From assembly GCA_021413845.1 (NCBI GenBank), contig JAIOPP010000124.1, positions 1 to 60,695 on the forward strand: a stretch of DNA of 60,695 bases, in the 5' to 3' direction. A program made the position numbers and the translations under genes. This stretch comes from Planctomycetia bacterium. Its GTDB lineage: Bacteria; Planctomycetota; Planctomycetia; Pirellulales; PNKZ01. This document shows, piece after piece, positions 1 through 8,702 of the stretch (positions within the stretch are counted from its first letter, which is position 1; each line of letters starts with the position of its first letter). Under the pieces are notes generated by a model. The model was not told the DNA's origin, did no database searches, and saw only the letters and a list, made by a program, of their open reading frames with translations.

Positions 1-117
1 CGCACGAATGTTTTTTAAGTCGCAACAAGGCGCGATCACGGCCGTGCTTTGTTTAAGTAGCAGGCACGTTCCACGTGCCGTCCGCCACAGCTGATAGCGA
101 ACGATCGTTGCGGTGCG

Positions 118-148
118 GCCCCGGATATGCATCCGGGGCTATTGAACG
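118..148 (+). repeat. Dispersed hairpin element, copy A
   Basis: A 9-bp perfect stem (GCCCCGGAT / ATCCGGGGC) closes on the loop ATGC and is followed by the tail TATTGAACG. Two further copies at 32032-32062 (plus) and 46541-46568 (minus) keep the loop and the TATTGA tail but change stem bases in matched pairs. The upstream flank (GATCGTTGCGGTGC) also resembles the flank of copy B. Confidence 0.85.
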
Positions 149-192
149 GAGGTTGTGTGAACGGAGGTTGCGTGTGAACGGAGGTTGCGTGT
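144..192 (+). repeat. Three tandem copies of a 15-17 bp unit
   Basis: The unit GAACGGAGGTTG(T/C)GTGT occurs three times in a row, the first copy two bases shorter. It starts inside the tail of hairpin copy A, so it probably grew by slippage from that element. No coding role is apparent. Confidence 0.8.
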
Positions 193-336
193 GTCGCGAT
201 CGTGCGTCGCGCTCGAACGGCGCACGTGGCTACGGCACGTGGAACGTGCCTGCTACTTTAGCTCGTTTGCACATCCCCGTTGCCGCACGGTACGATGGGG
301 GGCTGTTCCGATCCGTACTTTTCGATCGCTGGACTC

Positions 337-1302
337 ATGGATTCGTCTGAAACTACCGCCGCGTCACGGGCCGAAGTCGAGCCGCTGCCGGCCAATGTGC
401 GGAGCGTGCAGCCGGGCGGGGGAGTTTGCTGTTCGATCGAGTTGGCTTGGGGCCACGTGCGGCGCGCGATCTTGAAGCGCGTCCGGCCGATCTACGTGCG
501 GCGCATGGCGGCGCTGCGCCGCGGCGACCCGACCGGTGCGCCGCATGAACTGCTCGACCCTCGCGATCTCAAATTCTGCCGCAATCAATGCACGGCCCAT
601 TGGGCTCCGGAAGACGATCGGTTCGCGTGGCGCGACCGGCTGCCGTTCGCCCGCTGGGGCTTGGCGGAACTGGTGCTGATGGGCGTGCCGCTCACGTTGC
701 TGACCATCGGCCTGGCGCTGTCGCCGTATTGGTATCTCGCGATCGCCGTCGGAGTCGTTCTCGGTTGGGTCATCTCGTTCTTTCGCGATCCGTCGCGCGT
801 CGTGCCCGTCGGGCCGGGCCTCGTCGTCGCGCCGGCTGATGGGACGATCGCCGAAATCACGCGACTCGATCACGACCCGTTCATCGGCGGTCCGGCCGTG
901 CGGATCGGCATCTTCTTGTCGATCTTCAACGTCCACTTGAATCGGAGTCCGATCGATGCGCGGGTCGCGCGGCTCCGTTATCATCCCGGCAAGTTCTTGA
1001 ACGCGCTCAATCCCGAGAGCGCGATCTTGAACGAGAACATGGTCATCGGGCTCGAAGAGACCACGGCTCCTTATCGGAAGCTGGTCGTGCGACAGATCGC
1101 CGGGTTGTTTGCGCGGAAGATCGTCTGCGATTTGAAGCCGGGGCAAGAAGTGCGCCGCGGCGAACGGTTCGGCATGATCAAGCTCGGCTCGCGCACCGAG
1201 ATCATCTTGCCGGACGAAGCAGGGCTGGAGATCACGGTGAAAGTCGGCGACAAAGTGCAAGCGGGAAGCACGCTGTTCGCGAAGTTACCGAAAAGTTCTT
1301 AG
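337..1302 (+). CDS. psd: Phosphatidylserine decarboxylase
   Basis: This enzyme decarboxylates phosphatidylserine to phosphatidylethanolamine at the inner membrane using a self-made pyruvoyl group. The self-cleavage site is visible as L-G-S near residues 283-285, inside a KLGSRTE stretch, so Ser285 should become the pyruvoyl. A hydrophobic hairpin lies around residues 115-155 and is followed by FFRDP. The C-terminal half fits the short-chain PSD family. pssA lies directly downstream, so the two genes cover both steps from CDP-diacylglycerol. The start is uncertain: in-frame ATGs at 280 and 295 also exist and none has a good Shine-Dalgarno sequence. The first ~100 residues are an unrecognised extension. 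Confidence 0.92.
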   Translation: MDSSETTAASRAEVEPLPANVRSVQPGGGVCCSIELAWGHVRRAILKRVRPIYVRRMAALRRGDPTGAPHELLDPRDLKFCRNQCTAHWAPEDDRFAWRDRLPFARWGLAELVLMGVPLTLLTIGLALSPYWYLAIAVGVVLGWVISFFRDPSRVVPVGPGLVVAPADGTIAEITRLDHDPFIGGPAVRIGIFLSIFNVHLNRSPIDARVARLRYHPGKFLNALNPESAILNENMVIGLEETTAPYRKLVVRQIAGLFARKIVCDLKPGQEVRRGERFGMIKLGSRTEIILPDEAGLEITVKVGDKVQAGSTLFAKLPKSS

Positions 1303-1323
1303 TGCGTAGTTCTTAGTGCGTAG
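1296..1323 (+). repeat. 14-bp tandem duplication across the psd stop
   Basis: TTCTTAGTGCGTAG occurs twice head to tail. The psd stop codon TAG (1300-1302) lies in the first copy. The unit is 2 x 7 bases, which links it to the heptamer arrays elsewhere in the window. Confidence 0.85.
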
Positions 1324-1344
1324 TTTTCCACCGGGCGGGCTCCG

Positions 1345-1393
1345 ACCCCTGACCCCTGACCCCTGACCCCTGACCCCTGACCCCTGACCCCTG
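1345..1393 (+). repeat. Heptamer array (ACCCCTG)7
   Basis: Seven perfect copies of ACCCCTG fill the space just before the pssA start codon, where a ribosome binding site would normally lie. Shorter or degenerate arrays of the same heptamer occur at 11805-11832, 16252-16279 and 32091-32104. The pattern resembles the short tandemly repeated repetitive heptamers known from cyanobacteria. Confidence 0.95.
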
Positions 1394-1401
1394 GCTCCCC
1401 G

Positions 1402-2274
1402 ATGCATCGCATTCGCGCCGTCGCCGTGTTGCCGACGTTGTTTACGCTCGGCAATCTGATCTGTGGCTTCTTTGCGATCGTCGCGGCCGCACGTGTCGAA
1501 GCGCCGACCTCGGCCGAAACTCCGACGACGCAAGCCATCCAAAGCGTCGGGCCGATGCAGATGATGACCGAGTGGCGTAAGGAAGACCCGGTACACAATT
1601 GCATGCTCGCCGGTTGGCTCATCTTCTTGGCGATGGTGTTCGACGCGCTCGACGGCCACGTCGCCCGCTTGGCGAAGGTGACGAGCGACTTCGGCGCGCA
1701 GCTCGATAGCTTGTGCGATGCGGTGACGTTCGGCGTTGCGCCGGCGTTTTTATTAGTGAAGATGTGTCCCGGCTTTACGTTCAACCACAGCAAACTCATT
1801 TGGATCATCGCGGCGGCATATGCCTGCTGCGCCGCGCTGCGCTTAGCGCGGTTCAACGTGGAATCCGACGACGACGACGACCACATGAACTTCAGCGGAT
1901 TGCCTTCGCCGGCGGCGGCTTCGGTGCCCGCTGCGTTTGCGATTCTCTTCTATACGCTTCGACTCGATACGACGACGTGGGAACACGTACCCCGCATCGA
2001 CACGATCTTGCAAACGACGCTGCCGTTTCTCGCCTTGATCGTGGCGCTGCTGATGGTCTCGCGCATTCCCTATCCGCATCTGATGAACCAAGTGTTCCGC
2101 GGCCAACGGAGCTTCGGCCACGTCATCGGCGTCGTGTTCGCGCTGGCTGCGGTAATGGTGTTGCCGGGCTACATGCTGCCGCTCGTCTGCGTCGGGTTCG
2201 CGCTGAGCGGGCCGGTGCGCTATGCGTATCAAGAACTGATGCAGCGGAAACCGCACGACGAGCCGCTGTTTTAA
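1402..2274 (+). CDS. pssA: CDP-diacylglycerol--serine O-phosphatidyltransferase
   Basis: This integral membrane enzyme exchanges CMP for serine on CDP-diacylglycerol to make phosphatidylserine, the substrate of the neighbouring Psd. The CDP-alcohol phosphatidyltransferase signature D-G-x2-A-R-x8-G-x3-D-x3-D is complete at about residues 83-105. Several hydrophobic segments follow. At 290 residues it is of normal family length. The start MHRIRAVAVLPTLFTLGN matches the usual start of the family, yet no Shine-Dalgarno sequence precedes it because the C-rich heptamer array ends 8 bases upstream. Confidence 0.95.
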   Translation: MHRIRAVAVLPTLFTLGNLICGFFAIVAAARVEAPTSAETPTTQAIQSVGPMQMMTEWRKEDPVHNCMLAGWLIFLAMVFDALDGHVARLAKVTSDFGAQLDSLCDAVTFGVAPAFLLVKMCPGFTFNHSKLIWIIAAAYACCAALRLARFNVESDDDDDHMNFSGLPSPAAASVPAAFAILFYTLRLDTTTWEHVPRIDTILQTTLPFLALIVALLMVSRIPYPHLMNQVFRGQRSFGHVIGVVFALAAVMVLPGYMLPLVCVGFALSGPVRYAYQELMQRKPHDEPLF

Positions 2275-2289
2275 AGGCCGCTGTTTTAA
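2262..2289 (+). repeat. Tandem duplication across the pssA stop
   Basis: GCCGCTGTTTTAA at 2262-2274, which includes the TAA stop, is repeated exactly at 2277-2289, giving a 15-base period. The duplicated stop lies downstream and does not alter the protein. Confidence 0.85.
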
Positions 2290-2302
2290 GAACGGCAGAG
2301 AT

Positions 2303-2338
2303 AAAAAAACAGCCGCGGAACTTACGCTCCGCGGCTGT
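2303..2338 (-). terminator. Rho-independent terminator
   Basis: An 11-bp perfect stem (ACAGCCGCGGA / TCCGCGGCTGT, 8-base loop) is followed, when read on the minus strand, by a run of T. It therefore ends the minus-strand gene at 2389-2928. On the plus strand no T tract follows, although the hairpin could still slow transcription leaving pssA. Confidence 0.85.
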
Positions 2339-2388
2339 TGAGTTGTTGAGTGAATCGGTAAGTCGAAGTTCTTTCGTCGAACCTCTTA

Positions 2389-2928
2389 CTACGGCGCGGC
2401 AGGCTTTTCGCTTGCGACGGGCTTTTCGGTCGTGGTCGGCTTCGCTTCGGTGGCGGGCTTCCCTTCCACGGTCGCGGTCTTCATCGGTCGTTTGGCATTC
2501 GCCGCGGCCTCTAAGCGGAGAAACTTAAGCTTGCTCACTTGATCCGCCGTCAGGACTCCTTCGATCTCTTGGTCGCGCTGAGCTTGGATCTCTTTGATCT
2601 TCGCCGCCAGCGGAGCGATCTCGGTTTGGTAGCGATCTTGAATGATGTAGATTTTTTCTTTTTGATCCGGATCCACGATCTTCGCGAAATGGGCGGGCAA
2701 TGGTCCGCGACGTTCTTCTACTTTCTTCACCTTCTTCTCGGTCCCTTCCTTGGCCGGCTTCTCTGCGGTTTTTTCCGTTCCCTTTTCAATACTCTTTTCC
2801 GTTGCGCCGGCTTCCGGTTTCGCGGCGGGCTTTTCATCTGCGGCGCGGGCCGCAGGCGAGGCGGCGATCAACGCGGCGCAGGTTAGGGAAGCGAGCATCC
2901 GTCGAGCAAACGCGAGAGGCAGGTTCAT
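2389..2928 (-). CDS. Secreted hypothetical protein with LTADQ motif
   Basis: This is a 179-residue protein of unknown function. It has a clear signal peptide (basic start, hydrophobic core, AARA cleavage region near residue 30). A Lys/Glu/Thr/Ala-rich low-complexity linker follows. The predicted helical segment contains KIYIIQDRY and an LTADQ motif, recalling the LTxxQ motif of Spy/CpxP-type periplasmic proteins and of many planctomycete secreted proteins. A second K/E/T/A-rich stretch forms the C-terminus. The start at 2928 is chosen because of a GGGGG Shine-Dalgarno-like run 6 bases upstream and the signal peptide; an in-frame upstream ATG at 3012 adds 28 unlikely residues. Confidence 0.7.
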   Translation of the reverse strand: MNLPLAFARRMLASLTCAALIAASPAARAADEKPAAKPEAGATEKSIEKGTEKTAEKPAKEGTEKKVKKVEERRGPLPAHFAKIVDPDQKEKIYIIQDRYQTEIAPLAAKIKEIQAQRDQEIEGVLTADQVSKLKFLRLEAAANAKRPMKTATVEGKPATEAKPTTTEKPVASEKPAAP

Positions 2929-4278
<1,350 letters not shown>

Positions 4279-4295
<17 letters not shown>

Positions 4296-4611
4296 GCCTC
4301 GGGCGCTTTCGTGCTTCGATTTTTTAAGTAGTTTGTTTGATAAGTGAATCGTGTGGCCGTAGGCCTGAGTTGCCTCGGTGTGGATCTAGTTCGCCGGCGA
4401 TGCCGGCGAACGATCGCGGAATCGGAGCTTGCACGTCCTTCTCGGCGCTCGTCGCCGTTGACATGCCGCTCCGCTTCCGACTATTGTCCCCAACGACGTT
4501 CAAGAGGCGCGTCGTCGTGGTTGCCGGGAGGGCAAATCGCTCGGCGTCGAATCCCGATTCGATGCGGTAGTTTGCTTGGTCTTCGTCTCTTCACCGCGCG
4601 GAACATCCCTG
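4279..4611. other. Intergenic region with a strong hairpin
   Basis: This 333-base gap holds a T6 run at 4320-4325 after a weak stem, perhaps the mdh terminator. It also holds a 10-bp perfect hairpin at 4389-4411 (GTTCGCCGGC, loop GAT, GCCGGCGAAC). I see no convincing small gene here. Confidence 0.5.
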
Positions 4612-5412
4612 ATGAATCGTATCGACATGCTCGGCGACCGGACGCGGCGCGATGCCCCTTCGGCCGATTTCGCCGCCGAATTGGCTGCCGATCTTGCCGG
4701 CGACTTCGGCGCCGCTCGAGCCGTGCAAGCCGGGGGCGACGGTCTTTCGACCCTCTTCGGGCCCGTGCATTACGAGACGAACTACGCCTATCCGCTACTG
4801 GTGTGGATGCACGGTCGCGGACAAACCGAACGGCAACTCGTGAAGGTGATGCCGCTCATTAGTTTGCGTAACTACGTGGCCGTAGCGCCGCGCGGAACGG
4901 TTCGCACGGAAGAAGTTCGCCGTGTCGCCGGACCCGCCTCGACGGGCCGTCCGTCGTTCACCTGGTCGCAACGTCCGGAAGCGGTCGACGTCGCGATTCA
5001 ACGTATTTTCTCCGCGGTCGATGAAGCGCGCGAGCAGTACCACATTGCGCGGCATCGGATTTTTCTGGCCGGTGTCGATGCCGGCGGCACGATGGCTTGG
5101 CGCGCAGCGCTCGCGCATCCCGATCGCTTTGCCGGCGCGATCTCGTTCGGCGGCCCGTTTCCCGAAGGGCGTTCGCCGCTGTCGCGGCTGCTCGAAGCAC
5201 GCCGGTTGCCGTTGTTCCTCGCGCATGGTCGCGACGACGCGTCGTTCTCCGAAGCACGCGTAAGCGAACAGCTGCGCTTGTTCCACTCGGCGGGGCTGCA
5301 AGTCTCGATGCGTCAATATCCGTGCGGCGCTCAGCTTGCGCCGCAGATGCTGACGGATATCGATCGTTGGATGATGGACGTCGTCACCGGCGCAACGACC
5401 TGCGTCGACTAG
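4612..5412 (+). CDS. Alpha/beta-hydrolase-fold protein, catalytic residues replaced
   Basis: The layout follows the phospholipase/carboxylesterase branch of alpha/beta hydrolases: oxyanion region LLVWMHGRGQTE, nucleophile elbow near residues 154-159, acidic-residue motif LAHGRDD near 204-208, and a closing segment YPCGAQL near 236-242. The usual elbow G-x-S-x-G reads G-V-D-A-G, so the nucleophile Ser is Asp156. The usual closing motif GGHE reads CGAQ, so the catalytic His is missing. It is therefore probably not an esterase and may bind rather than hydrolyse. No signal peptide is obvious. The start is uncertain; an in-frame ATG lies 36 bases upstream at 4576. Confidence 0.75.
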   Translation: MNRIDMLGDRTRRDAPSADFAAELAADLAGDFGAARAVQAGGDGLSTLFGPVHYETNYAYPLLVWMHGRGQTERQLVKVMPLISLRNYVAVAPRGTVRTEEVRRVAGPASTGRPSFTWSQRPEAVDVAIQRIFSAVDEAREQYHIARHRIFLAGVDAGGTMAWRAALAHPDRFAGAISFGGPFPEGRSPLSRLLEARRLPLFLAHGRDDASFSEARVSEQLRLFHSAGLQVSMRQYPCGAQLAPQMLTDIDRWMMDVVTGATTCVD

Positions 5413-5707
5413 CACGCGCGGCCTGCGCGCTACGGCAACTTGCCGGCACCTCGTTGCATAAGCTAGGCAACCCGGCAGCTCACGGCCGGATCTTGAAGCA
5501 ATCTTGACGCTTTGCGGCGCTTTCGAGTACAAGTCGCCGCCTTTCTCCCGTTCCCCCGAAGCTCACGTCGTTGCGCCGTCGCCGTTTCGCGCGTCGCTTC
5601 GATGAGTCGCGTCACGTCTTGTTTCATTTCTCGTTTCGTTCGCGCCGAGTTGCGCAGCCTCTGCGGCTGCGTAATACGTCGCCTTGTATTTCTCGATCGA
5701 CATCGTC

Positions 5708-8194
5708 ATGGCGAAAGCGGAAAAAGCCGCCGAAGCAGCAGCTAAGCCGTCGCTCGCCGATCGCTTGCGCGCCGTGCGTCGGTTGCCGCATTGGGTCCGT
5801 GCGAACGGCATCAAAGCGGCCGTGATCTTTTCCGTCGCGTTCTCCGTGATGGGAGCGATGCTCTTCGGTTGGGCCGTGATGAGCGCCAAGTCGCGCCAAG
5901 AACGAATCGAGGCCGCTTACACGCCGAGCGACGCTTTCGAAGCGCTCGATGCGGGCGATCTACCGAAAGCCTTACACATCGCGCAGCTCGCTCAACGCAA
6001 CGGCAATCTCTCGACCGACGATGCGGGCGGACCCGCTTTCATCTTCGGCGTCGCCGCGCTGCATCGGGCCGACACGCCTCTGATCGTACAACAGCGCCGC
6101 GCGCATCAAATCGCCGCGCATTGGTTCGAAGAAGCTTATCGCCGCGGACTTCCCGAAGGCCGCGAGGCGCAAGGGCTGTACTATACCGGCAAGAGTTTTT
6201 ATCTCGCGGAGCGGTATGCCGAAGCGGTGCCGATCTTGCAAAAGGCGCTGCTCGCCGATGCGAAGACGGCGGTCGAGTTGCGCCGGTATCTCGCGCGCTC
6301 GTTGTTTCTGAAAGCCGAGCCGAACGTCGCTGCGGCGCTCGAAGAGATCGATCGCTATCTCGCCGAAAAAGAGCCCGACCAACACGATCGCCGAGTCGCG
6401 ACGCTCGAGCGCGCCGAAATGCTGCTCCGTCTCGGTCGGCTCGACGATGCTCGCGCAGCCGTGGCTACCATTCCCGCCGACATCAAGCTCGCTGCGGAAG
6501 CGTCGCTTTTAGAGGCTCGCATCGTGTTTCAGCAAGCTCGGCTCGCGATGTTGCCGAAGTCGGACGAAACGAAACTTTCTCCGTCGTCGGTTCTGGCGTC
6601 GCCTGCCGCTTCGCCGGAAGTGCAAACGCAGCTCAACTCGGCCGTCGTGCTGTTGGAGAAGGCGAAGAAGCTCGACAGCATGTCGACCGTCGTCACGACG
6701 CAAGCGTGCTACGTGCTCGGCTTGGTCTACGACGCGCTCGGCAAAGTCGATGAGGCTGCGGAGCAGTTTCATCAAGCCTATCGTCGCGCCGTCGATTCGC
6801 CGGAAGGTTTCGCCGCGCGCATCCAATCGGCTCATCTCTTGCGTCGTCGCGACAAGTCCGACGACTCGGTCGTGCTTTATGACGAAGTGCTTAAGGAAAT
6901 GGGGCCTGAGAATCGTTATTCGAATCGCTGGCTGCCGTTTCCCGAATTGAAAAGTCGGATGCTGGCTTCGTACCAAGATTTTTTTCAGCGCAAGCAATAC
7001 GTCGCCGCTGCGAAACTCGCCGACTTGCTGCCGCGCTTGCTCGACGAAGACTTGGCCGTGCAACTCGCGGCCGATGCCCATGCGGCGCGGGCCCGACAAC
7101 TCATGGCCGGCGACGGTGGTCCGCCGCTCGATGCGCGGCATCCGCCCGAAGCGGTGCGCGAGCTTTATCGCCTGGCCGCGAAGCTGCACGAGCGCTTGGC
7201 CGTGTTGCACTTCTCGACGCGCGACTATCCCGAACAAATCTGGGCTTCGTCGAAGTACTATCTCTTAGGTCGCGACTACGACAACGCCGCGCGCCAGTTG
7301 CGCAAGTATCTCGAAGTCGATTCGCGCATCCATCAAGCCTCGGCTTTGGTCGGGCTCGCGGAAGTGATGCTCACCAAAGAACGACACGCGGAAGCGATCG
7401 TCTTGCTGAAGCAATGTTTGGAAGCCCATCCGCGCGATCCGGCCGTGTTTCGCGCGCGGTTGTTGTTGTCCGACGTCTACGGCGAGATGAATCAATGGGA
7501 CAAAGCCGAGAAGTCGCTACTGGAAAACTTGGAATCGAACGCGCTCACTCCGAGCGGCGAGGAATGGCGGCGTTCGTTGTTCGCGCTCGGGCACATGCTC
7601 TTCGATCTCGCGCGATACGACGAAGCGGCCGGTCGGCTCGATGAAGCGGTCGAGCGTTACCCCGAAGATCCCGAGACGTGCGACGCGCGCTACTGCGCGG
7701 CCGAGTCGCATCGGCGGATCGCGCAACGGGTCGAATCGGAAATCCCGACCGATGCGCTGCCGATCGAGCGCGCGAAGTTCAGCCGTGTCGCCGAGGTCGA
7801 GTTTCGCAAGGCGCTCGAGCATTTCGAGCAAACGATTCAGATGGCGCGCACGCCCGGACCGAGCTACTTCGACGAAGTCGGACGGTTGGCGATGCTGCGC
7901 AACGCACTGTTCGCTCGCGGTTCCGTGTTGCATTCGCTCGCGCGTTACGACGATTCGATTCGCGCCTATCAAACCGCGGTGGCGGCGTTTCCGCAATCGC
8001 CGGCCGTGTTAGATGCTTATCTCCAGATGGCCGATTGCCATCGTCGGATGCGGCGCGCGAACGAAGCGCGCGGCACGATCGAGCAAGCGAAACTCATGCT
8101 CGAACGGATTCCCAAAGATGCTCGGTTCGATACCGTTTCCAACTACGGCCGCGAAGAATGGACCCGACTTCTCAACTCCCTCGGCTCGCTTTGA
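5708..8194 (+). CDS. Large membrane-anchored TPR protein
   Basis: This protein of 828 residues has one N-terminal membrane segment (about residues 37-60), after a short basic Ala/Lys-rich cytoplasmic tail. The rest is a long chain of helical pairs typical of tetratricopeptide repeats, for example the spans with AEAVPILQKAL, DEAAEQFHQAYRRA, DNAARQLRKYLEVD, AEAIVLLKQCLEAHP and DEAAGRLDEAVERYP. Such proteins act as assembly scaffolds. It starts the run TPR, FlgN-like, kinase, regulator, so a role in flagellar assembly is likely but inferred. The start MAKAEKAAEA is preferred to an ATG 24 bases upstream; neither has a good ribosome binding site. Confidence 0.75.
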   Translation: MAKAEKAAEAAAKPSLADRLRAVRRLPHWVRANGIKAAVIFSVAFSVMGAMLFGWAVMSAKSRQERIEAAYTPSDAFEALDAGDLPKALHIAQLAQRNGNLSTDDAGGPAFIFGVAALHRADTPLIVQQRRAHQIAAHWFEEAYRRGLPEGREAQGLYYTGKSFYLAERYAEAVPILQKALLADAKTAVELRRYLARSLFLKAEPNVAAALEEIDRYLAEKEPDQHDRRVATLERAEMLLRLGRLDDARAAVATIPADIKLAAEASLLEARIVFQQARLAMLPKSDETKLSPSSVLASPAASPEVQTQLNSAVVLLEKAKKLDSMSTVVTTQACYVLGLVYDALGKVDEAAEQFHQAYRRAVDSPEGFAARIQSAHLLRRRDKSDDSVVLYDEVLKEMGPENRYSNRWLPFPELKSRMLASYQDFFQRKQYVAAAKLADLLPRLLDEDLAVQLAADAHAARARQLMAGDGGPPLDARHPPEAVRELYRLAAKLHERLAVLHFSTRDYPEQIWASSKYYLLGRDYDNAARQLRKYLEVDSRIHQASALVGLAEVMLTKERHAEAIVLLKQCLEAHPRDPAVFRARLLLSDVYGEMNQWDKAEKSLLENLESNALTPSGEEWRRSLFALGHMLFDLARYDEAAGRLDEAVERYPEDPETCDARYCAAESHRRIAQRVESEIPTDALPIERAKFSRVAEVEFRKALEHFEQTIQMARTPGPSYFDEVGRLAMLRNALFARGSVLHSLARYDDSIRAYQTAVAAFPQSPAVLDAYLQMADCHRRMRRANEARGTIEQAKLMLERIPKDARFDTVSNYGREEWTRLLNSLGSL

Positions 8195-8236
8195 TTCTTA
8201 AGCGGCCCGCTCCGGCCGAACCCTGACGAATAGCCT

Positions 8237-8692
8237 ATGACGACTTCCTCCACTTCGCTGCTGATCGACTTGATCGGTCGTAAACACGACTGCTTGGTCG
8301 CGCTGCGCGATCTCGGCCTGCGGCAGCGCGAGCTGATCGATGCCGGCGACATGACGCAACTGCTCGGCGTGTTGGCGGAGAAGCAACGAACGATCGTGCA
8401 GTTGCAGACGCTCGAACAAGATCTCAACCCGTTTCGCGCCGACGACCCGGAGCGCCGCGCTTGGTCGAGCGAAGCGGAACGCGTGCGCTGCGCGTCGCTC
8501 GCGGAGCGCTCGGCTCGCTTGCTCGCTGAAATTCTCGAAAGTGAAAAACGCTCCGAAGACGTGCTCCGTCGCCGACGCGACGACACGGCCGAGCAACTCG
8601 CCGCGGCCCAAGTAAGCGGCACGGCGCGCGGTGCGTATGCCGAAGCCGATCGTTATCAGCCCTCCTCGCTTGATCTCTCTACCGAATATTGA
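8237..8692 (+). CDS. flgN: FlgN-family export chaperone
   Basis: This is a 151-residue, all-helical protein of the size and style of FlgN, the cytoplasmic chaperone that escorts hook-filament junction proteins FlgK and FlgL to the export gate. The N-terminal helix (LLIDLIGRKHDCLVALRDLG) and the segment LIDAGDMTQLLGVLAEKQRTIVQLQ fit the family pattern in which one residue block counsels K-Q-x-x-I. Sequence conservation is low across the family, so the call leans on context. It sits 42 bases after the TPR gene and 10 bases before the kinase gene. Confidence 0.7.
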   Translation: MTTSSTSLLIDLIGRKHDCLVALRDLGLRQRELIDAGDMTQLLGVLAEKQRTIVQLQTLEQDLNPFRADDPERRAWSSEAERVRCASLAERSARLLAEILESEKRSEDVLRRRRDDTAEQLAAAQVSGTARGAYAEADRYQPSSLDLSTEY

Positions 8693-8702
8693 CGAGGCAC
8701 CT

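Larger units (their letters stand above)
55..258. repeat. 26-bp perfect inverted repeat enclosing ~150 bp
   Basis: Bases 55-80 and 233-258 are exact reverse complements over 26 bp. Each arm is itself a small hairpin (GGCACGT, loop TCC, ACGTGCC). The enclosed DNA holds a second hairpin element (118-148) and a 17-bp tandem repeat (144-192). No transposase and no clear target-site duplication is visible. A paired REP/BIME-like element or a MITE remnant are the two readings; I favour the first. Confidence 0.75.

Noticed and set aside
5441-5460. Possible sigma-54 promoter CGGCACC-TCG-TTGCA before the TPR gene
   Set aside because: Only 9 bases separate GG and GC; sigma-54 promoters need 10. It also lies about 240 bases from the start codon.
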